Shown: positions 57,499 to 64,000 of the stretch, piece after piece
Layout of the letters: every line of letters begins with the position of its first letter
Numbering within the stretch: position 1 is the stretch's first letter
Assembly: GCA_001051155.2 (NCBI GenBank)
Contig: JYIP02000004.1
Location: forward strand, 2,412,383-2,476,382
DNA from: Chrysoporthe austroafricana
Lineage: Eukaryota > Ascomycota > Sordariomycetes > Diaporthales > Cryphonectriaceae
Direction: 5' to 3'
DNA length: 64,000 nucleotides
Translations under genes and position numbers: made by a program
The notes under the pieces: model-generated
What the model was told of the DNA's origin: nothing
The model's database searches: none
What the model saw: only the letters and a program-made list of their open reading frames with translations

Positions 57499-57612
57499 CG
57501 TCCTCCCCGAACTGCTAATTGAGCCCGCTCATGCCAACGAACTCTTCGACGAAAGAATTCTTCGGCACACCTGTCTACCTTCGTCTACAAACCTGACTCG
57601 ACGTTTTTCCTC

Positions 57613-59861
57613 ATGTCTTCAACTACGACCATCGTATCCGTTCCCCGACAACACGGCTTTCGACTCTCTCCTGTCCCGTCGAACAGGAGCCAGTTGAGGC
57701 AAATACCACTCCTCCACCCAGGTCATCAACAAAGACGGACTGTTCACCCGCGAGAGGGTGGGCTGGGGTCGCAGTACGAGATGTCGAGCGCTGCGTACTA
57801 CGGTCAGCGGTCCGTGGGGTATGATGCAGGAGCATCAGATCGAGAGTCCTACAGCTACTCTGGCCCAGCCTCCAGGTCCTGGGCCCGTTCAAGAGATACT
57901 CAGAACTGGTCCGAGGGTTACCAGACTTACTCTCAACCCCAGGTGGCACAACGACAGCAGTATCAACCACCGCAACAGGCTCCAGCACAAACACGCCAGG
58001 CTGCGCCCACCAGTTCCTATTCAGCCTCGAGGCAGTCCACGCGACCAACGACCCCGGCGTCGACCCATTCCAGCCACTTGGCGTCAGGGGCCTCGACAAA
58101 TGGAGACACGCAGTCCATGGTTATGCATAGCCTACAGATTCCGACGCGCATAAGTCCCAAGGGAGGCAATCTAGCAGACTTCTCAGCACAAGTGAGTTGT
58201 CTTCACCGTGAAGTGTATATGCACGATGGGCGTGTCAGCTAATGATGCATTTTAGCTCACCTGCTTGTTCTGGTTCGAGAGTCCCAAGGTACTCGAGGCT
58301 GCGGAGAAGATACGATCTGCCCCGGAGGATAGGCCACTGCCTTTATTGAGCGCGCACGCACTTCCGACGGAGCCATTTCGAAAATGGGTCACCTCGGTTC
58401 TCTCGACCACGCAGGTCACTCAAAATGTGATACTGTTGGCCTTGTTATTCGTCTATCGGCTGAAGATGACAAATCCTTCCGTCAGAGGCCGACCGGGTAG
58501 CGAGTATCGGCTCTTGACCGTAGCTCTCATGTTGGGAAATAAATGTGAGTGGTGACTGTCTTCTTGCCCGCAGATTTAGACTAACGGATGGGTCAGTCCT
58601 GGACGATAACACGTATACGAACAAGACCTGGGCAGAGGTTTCAGGCATCTCCGTGCAGGACATCCATGTTATGGAGGTTGAGTTTCTGAGTAACATGCGG
58701 TACGCTCTGCTGGCTTCAAGCGAACAGTGGGAGGAGTGGCTTGACAAGTTGGCCTCGTACTACGTATTCTGCGAAAGAGTTGCCAACGGCCCCTCTTCAT
58801 CGTCGAGAACGGTGCCGTCACCCACGCTTCTGATCCCCTCGCCGACCGTAGGCAAAGGACTTTCGCCAGTCGCCTCACCAACGGCATACCAGTCAGCACA
58901 ACGTGGATTCGCAGCGACAAATGGCGGCAGGCCGTACTCACCACCTACACTACCTGTCAACCAGATTCCGATGGTGTATCCTGATACCGTTGGCAGCGCT
59001 GCCTCGTCACTCAATCAGCGACCCGATGTCGTTGGCATCAACGGCAGGAAGCGAAGTTGGGACGAACAAAGTACTGAGCCACCCGCCAAGCGGACGTACC
59101 GGGCGCCTCCCCAGCCAGCTCCCAAGCCCGCCCCAGATGCTCGGCGTTTGCCTGTTCCGAGCCTGACGCTGAATACGAATTACCAAGCACCCGTGACGCA
59201 AGCTACGTACGCAAACACGAGCTACTCAATGCCACAGGCAGCCCCTTATGCAGTATCACTGCCTCCACTTGAACCGGGAACTCGAGCCATGTCGACGGTA
59301 TATGTGCCTCCAACGACTACCTCATGGGCTCCTACGTCGACGATGACGAGCAGTGGACCTACGCAGCAGACTCTGCATCCTGCAACGGTGGTCACACCAA
59401 CGAATCAATATGCTCCGACAGTACATTACCCCCCGACATCGAACGCGGCCTTTGGCACACCGACAAAGCGACTGAGCCCAGTCAATACGCTAACACCGGC
59501 AGCTGCGTACAACGGGTCCTCGCCTCTGCATGAGTACACTCAGAACAGCGGGTTCCACACGCCCGTCACCCATTCCCCGTCGATATATTTGCAGCAGCGG
59601 AATAGTCCTTACAAGCCTATCCGTCATGTACGCACACTGCTCAACCCACCACCACCCTCGAGCCTCCAAAGCTATCAGCTGCCCGCCATTCCACCGAGCC
59701 AGATGCACTACCAACCCATTGGTCGTAGGAACGACCAGCGGACCGGCATTGTCCCTGAGTATCGAGTGCATGATGTTTACGGCAGGCCTACCAGCATGAC
59801 GCCTGGCCAATCCGTGGCAAGTCAGCAGCCTCAGGATCGGTTCACAAACCTGATGCGCTAG
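57613..59861 (+). CDS. CLG1: Cyclin-like protein, Clg1/Pho85-cyclin type
   Basis: Three exons, 57613-58191, 58256-58544 and 58597-59861, join in frame across introns of 64 bp (GTGAGT...TTTTAG, GCTAATG branch) and 52 bp (GTGAGT...GTCAG, CTAAC branch) to give 710 residues. The first 190 residues are Ser/Gln/Tyr-rich. A cyclin fold follows at about 194-340: FWFESPKVLEAAEKI, NVILLALLFVYRLKMTNP, EYRLLTVALMLGNK, then across the second intron FLDDNTYTNKTWAEVSG and EVEFLSNMRYALLAS. The LDDNTYTNKTW segment is characteristic of Pho85-type (PCL) cyclins, and the long low-complexity flanks match Clg1-like proteins of filamentous fungi. The C-terminal 370 residues are Pro/Thr/Ser/Tyr-rich and disordered. 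The likely role is activating a Pho85-type kinase in nutrient or developmental signalling. The symbol is by family resemblance. Confidence 0.88.
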
Positions 59862-62846
59862 TGGAAGACGCGAGTCTCTCGGGCACGACGATATCACCTG
59901 TCACATTCTTTCCACCATCCAACTCCCCATTGGGCACTTGTACTTTTACACATTTTTACACATCATCACGTCACGAGACAACTGTATTTGCATTGCTTTG
60001 GCGTTGAGGGGATTTGCAGATGACATGCATGGCACTGAAGGAAAAAAGAAAAAGATTTTTCGCATCGAAAGCGCAGGCGAGCATAAGCATTGCCGCGATT
60101 TTTCACAGGTCTTTGGTGGCATATTTTCATGATGGCATTACTGGCACACCTCATCGTCTCACGGATTAGAGACCACTAGTTAGTGGAACTAGGCTCAGAA
60201 GAGCCGTTGTGGATCATAGCGGTTGGCCGACCAGAGTTGACAGACTCTTCGTGGTGGATTGGCGAGAAGCAATTTCTAGCAACCATTCTCAATGGTCACG
60301 TAGCCTAGACAAACGCACTCTCTAGGCTTGTCAATGAAAGAAATTGAAATGCCGAACACGTTTGACGAATTTTTTTGATGTGGCCGACAAAACTGGTTGA
60401 ACTGGAAGCCCTTCCCTACCTAGGTAATCAGTGGTCGCCGCCGCCGGGCTCGACTTCAGGCGGCTGATCGGGAAGGAAGTGATTTTATAGAACGTCAATT
60501 CCGAGATCGACACCCGGCTGTACCTACTGGACACATGACGACCACGCGATTACGACAGAGGAATAAGGGGGTTATGGTGGCATCATGGTGAAATTACCTC
60601 TCATGCTTCTCAAGAAGGGGAAAGGTGGCTTGGAAGGAAGAAGAGTCGCCAGTAGCTAAGCTACATCAGACCGAGGGGTCACTAATATAGCTACAATACT
60701 GCTCGCAAACGACGCAGCAGATAGCGCTGTCACAGACGCTGCCGATGATATATACGTGCTCTGATGACACAATCAATGCTCCTGCCGGGTCCGCTAAGCC
60801 CTCGATCATGGGCTGGCCTGGGGATCGCCAGCAGACTCATGTTTCCCTCTCGAGGTGCTGAGCTGCTCGCGCTTGGGACGAACTGCTGAGTAAATCTAGT
60901 GAGCGGGAAAGAGGTTCGAGTCGTCCATGTGAGGGTGCCCGAGGAGGGCCGTCCAGGCATACCGGGGTGCAGGGTGATAGGGGGCATGGGCGAGATTGGT
61001 CTGTCGAGAGATCGCCAGTGCCAGAGCCGGCTAGTTGCTTGTGACCATCATATCATGAGGCCTTTCTTCCTACAGCATTGGAGCGACCTCTTAAGCCATG
61101 CTATGGACGGAAGGGAGATGTAGTCGCATTGGCGGACTGACTACCTGGGTAGTTTTGGCGGTGGTCTCGCAAAATGCGTATTTTCCGGGGCGGCGAAGCA
61201 TTCTATAGTCAACAAAGTGCCAACACAGGTAAGTCAATACTTCTTTTAGAAAAGAGTTGTCTACATGGGACTGACAATGGTTGTTGCGCATGTCGGGTGG
61301 GGGGGGGGGAGGGCAAGGCAAAAGACAGACAGAGAGGATCAGTACAGGAACACAGGCGCTTCGTTGTGGCAGTGAAACAAACTGTCTGACTCGGCCTCGA
61401 AATTCCAGTGTAGAGCCTTGACTGTCTCTCCATTAGATCTGCTCTGACTTTGCGTCCAGGGATCGCGCAGCCCCGGCGGCCTAGCTCGGACCGCTCAGAC
61501 TGGTTTGAACGAAGCGTACAGACTTCGAGAGAGACTTATCCAAGATCTGAATCATTCAATCTAGAACCACATGATATGCCCGCCATCTATCGTGCGTTTG
61601 GGTACAGCCTGGCTGGACTTGCAATTTATGAGTGTTCAAAGAGTGCTGCGTCCGGTTTGATCAGGCAAGTAGACGAGAAACAGACCGCGAAGGCACCGTG
61701 TCGACAGCTTTAGCTCGGAGGCCCCTGAGTTAGACGGTTCAGCTTTCTATCTGTAGACTGAGCATTGTGCTCTGTGCACAGGATTTGCCAAAGCAATTCA
61801 TCACAGAGCATCATCTCCACTAATAGAAGATATATTTAATGCCGTTCTGGGCTTCAAGCCCGCGGTCTCGCCGCTCAGGTCGCCCGCTTAGGTCATGAAC
61901 ATAATGTACCGAAGTCCCCACTCGCAAACACTTCGATACCGGAGCTATGGGTCATTTTTCTGCTTCTTGTTCAAGGCACTCAGCTTGGGGCTCGTCTTCA
62001 TTTGTTTCGATATGTCCCTAAAGGCGTGGCACCGGTGCGCCAGAGCGACTAGTGGCCAGAGTCCGCCTTGCGGCATTTTACTAGGTGATCTTCCCGCGAC
62101 GCATGAAATGGGGCTCTTGGCGCGCGCGAAGCGAAGTATACGCAGGCTATCATGTTCAGTCATGCTAATGCCTGAGGGCTCGCCAGGCGCCAGGGGGGGG
62201 GGCGGATACTATCAACAGTGTCGAACACTGACCTCGTATCGAAGGGGAATTCAACTCCTATTTGGTGCAGGTACTATTTACAGAAGGAGCTCCCAAGCAG
62301 GTGTGTCGTTGGCATGTTGCAACTTGATAGATATTTACATGTGACGCGGCCAGAAAGGATTAAACGTGAGCACTGGATCGAAAGATTTGGGACCCTTTCA
62401 GTAGCCATGGACTAGGGAGATTAACACGATTTTGGCCAGACTAAGGGACTTAGACGTATAGAATAGTCGCAATAACTCACTAGCAATCCAGATCGTCTGA
62501 ATAGAGCGCTCATTGTTATAAGTTTGGGGGGGGGGATTACTAGGGGGACCCCTGAAGGATGCTGCCACACAGCTGGCGCCAGCTGCCAGACCCGTTATTG
62601 AACGCGTCTTGCGAAGCCGGGAGTCCACTCATCATGCCACGGCCTGACATGACATGATATATCGTACTTTGCTATTTGGCAAACCGTCAAAGGCATCATT
62701 TGCTGCCCCTAAGCGACAAAGCAAACCTGGGAGTCGAGACAGGCCGACGAGCAAGTCCCAAATCGGACCGCCCCCCAGCATAGGAAACGATAAGAAACGC
62801 CTCAGCACAGCGCGCCTGCCCAGCATAGCTGCAGGCTGAGCTGAAG
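59862..62846. other. Intergenic region (3.0 kb), no gene seen
   Basis: The cyclin 3' flank and the promoter of the oxygenase gene lie at the two ends. A frame at 61450-61713 (+) and others are short and unrecognised. G runs occur at about 61301-61310, 62192-62202 and 62526-62534. Confidence 0.5.
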
Positions 62847-64000
62847 ATGCTGTCATACATCGTCGGACTCTTGGCATGCTTGCTCGTCTTCTACAACCCG
62901 CTGTCGCAGTTCCTCAACCTCGCGCCGTCGGCCCCGCCGCAGATCCGCCGCACGCCGCGGCCCCGGGTCAACGAGAGCCTGCTGGCGCTGGACGACTGGA
63001 GGGGCAACCTGAGCTGCCCCGACGACGCGTACCGCGTGTACCTGTTCTCCAAGGAGCCGCTGGTCATCTACGTCGAGGGGTTTCTCAGCCAGGCGGAGAG
63101 GGCGCATCTGCTTGAGATTAGGTGAGTTGGGACAATGCCGTGAGCGAGAGGGCCGTCGTGCGAGGCGAGGCGTTGGGGAAAGGTGGCGGTCCTGGGTTCT
63201 TAGTACCGGCGACTCGGGTCCTGCGTCTCACTTGTCCTGATGAGGGAGGTGAACATGTGCTGGATGGCTGAATTTGGCCAGACCGTGACGTTTTGGGACA
63301 TGTTACGCTATTTCGTCGCTACGACTACATCTATGTAAGGCACTACGTGCTGACCTGCCTTGCGCACAGCGAGCCCGCCTTTGAGCCCGCCACGATCACG
63401 CACGACGGCGGTGCGGCCACGGAGCGTGACCAGACTGTCCGCGACTCCGAAGTGGCCATAATTCCCCGGACTGAGCCGGTCCGGTGCATTGAGGCTCGGG
63501 CGCGCGCCTTCCAGGGCTGGCGGGGTGAGCAGTGGATAGAGCGCCTGCGGACCCAGCGGTATCGCCCCGGAGGACATTACAACCATCACTTCGACTGGAG
63601 TTCCTCGTACGGGGGGTGGGGCCGCGTGAGCAGCTTCATGGTCTGGGTCGACGGCTCGTCTGACGATCCACAGGACGCCCTCCAGGGTGGCGGCACGGAA
63701 TTCCCACTGCTCAAGAGGGCGGGTCTTGACGAGAGGTGGTGCAGGTTCATAGAATGTGGCACGAGTGGCGAGAAGAAGGGGGGTGATCGCCACGAAGGTA
63801 AGCAGAGTGTCGACACGACGGAGACGGAGACTCGAGAAGCAGAGACCAAGGCCGGGGATGATGCCGAATCTGGCTCTGAAGGGGTGGTATTTAAACCTCA
63901 GGCTGGTAATGCCGTGTATTGGGAGAACTTTAGACCTGACGGGACCGGTCGAGGGTGGGACGAGGCCTGGCACGCCGGCCTGCCCGTGATTGACGGAACT
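62847..64000 (+). CDS. Prolyl 4-hydroxylase alpha-like 2OG-Fe(II) oxygenase (3' partial)
   Basis: Exon 1 (62847-63121) and exon 2 (63370 to the window end) join in frame over a 248-bp intron (GTGAGT...GCACAG); the gene continues beyond the window. The N-terminus MLSYIVGLLACLLVFY is a signal anchor, so the enzyme likely sits in the ER or Golgi lumen. The catalytic core shows HYNHHFDW with the iron-binding His and Asp, a GGGTEFPLL strand, FKPQAGNAVYWEN, and HAGLPV with the distal His; the 2-oxoglutarate-binding Lys expected a few residues later falls outside the window. This arrangement fits prolyl 4-hydroxylase alpha-subunit domains (P4Hc), which hydroxylate proline using Fe(II), O2 and 2-oxoglutarate; the substrate in fungi is uncertain. 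A charged insert of about 45 residues, rich in Glu/Thr/Lys, separates the GGGTEFP strand from the FKP strand; such inserts vary between fungal members. Confidence 0.88.

Larger units (their letters stand above)
46679..57612. other. 10.9-kb stretch with no convincing gene
   Basis: Short frames occur in all six phases, the longest about 300 codons at 50110-51015 (-) and 55709-56644 (+). None has a domain, biased codons or splice logic. GC content is similar to that elsewhere in the window, so it is not an RIP-type AT-rich desert. Simple repeats occur at 50431-50506 and 51424-51454. The last few hundred bases are the promoter of the cyclin gene. I see no tRNA or rRNA. Confidence 0.5.

Noticed and set aside
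63308..63973. 221-codon minus-strand ORF
   Set aside because: It is antisense to the oxygenase core exon, whose plus frame holds the catalytic motifs.
1..64000. Secondary-metabolite cluster, CRISPR array or prokaryotic-style operon
   Set aside because: No polyketide or peptide synthase, P450 group or direct-repeat/spacer array is visible, and all multi-exon genes are of eukaryotic type.

Overview
The window looks like nuclear DNA of a filamentous ascomycete (Pezizomycotina, most likely Sordariomycetes). The genes carry short GT-AG introns of about 50-250 bp with CTAAC/CTGAC-like branch sites. Codons are GC-rich and intergenic distances are long. The recognisable proteins are core eukaryotic or fungal ones: Atg1, Ctr9, a Gpi10-type mannosyltransferase, ornithine aminotransferase, a Sac7-type RhoGAP, a Clg1-type cyclin and TMEM14. 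Exons were joined by eye from splice signals, reading frame and remembered protein families; no search was run.

Layout. 1-3.3 kb: serine-rich protein with two C-terminal membrane segments, cut at its 5' end (+). 5.0-5.1 kb: tRNA-Val(CAC) with an intron (-). 5.1-9.6 kb: an accessory-looking block with a broken ORF cluster, a two-exon coiled-coil protein of unknown function (-), an unrecognised exon-like ORF and a short SDR-like fragment. 10.3-11.4 kb: isocitrate lyase/PEP mutase superfamily enzyme (+). 12.4-15.5 kb: ATG1 kinase (-). 15.5-21.7 kb: no gene seen. 21.7-23.4 kb: ornithine aminotransferase (-), divergent from a GPI10-like gene (24.4-26.5 kb, +) across a 1-kb shared promoter with three CCAAT boxes. 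26.8-27.1 kb: homopolymers and an N, probably an assembly fault. 27.1-28.9 kb: Dal5-type MFS transporter (-). 31.9-34.7 kb: RhoGAP (-). 37.8-41.6 kb: CTR9 (-). 42.7-43.2 kb: three-exon TMEM14 gene (-). 43.9-45.6 kb: AT-rich block with stop-riddled retroelement-like sequence. 46.0-46.7 kb: proline-rich single-pass membrane protein (+). 46.7-57.6 kb: almost 11 kb without a convincing gene. 57.6-59.9 kb: Clg1-type cyclin (+). 62.8-64.0 kb: prolyl 4-hydroxylase-like oxygenase, cut by the window end (+).

The genes do not form one pathway or a biosynthetic cluster. They are mainly housekeeping genes (autophagy, GPI anchor synthesis, transcription elongation, Rho and cyclin signalling, arginine/proline metabolism) separated by long non-coding stretches. 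I found no convincing new biological system. The points most worth checking are the repeated NYxVY motif in the serine-rich protein, the unknown coiled-coil protein near the tRNA, the in-frame 357-bp optional intron of the RhoGAP gene, the AT-rich retroelement relic and the gene-free 11 kb.
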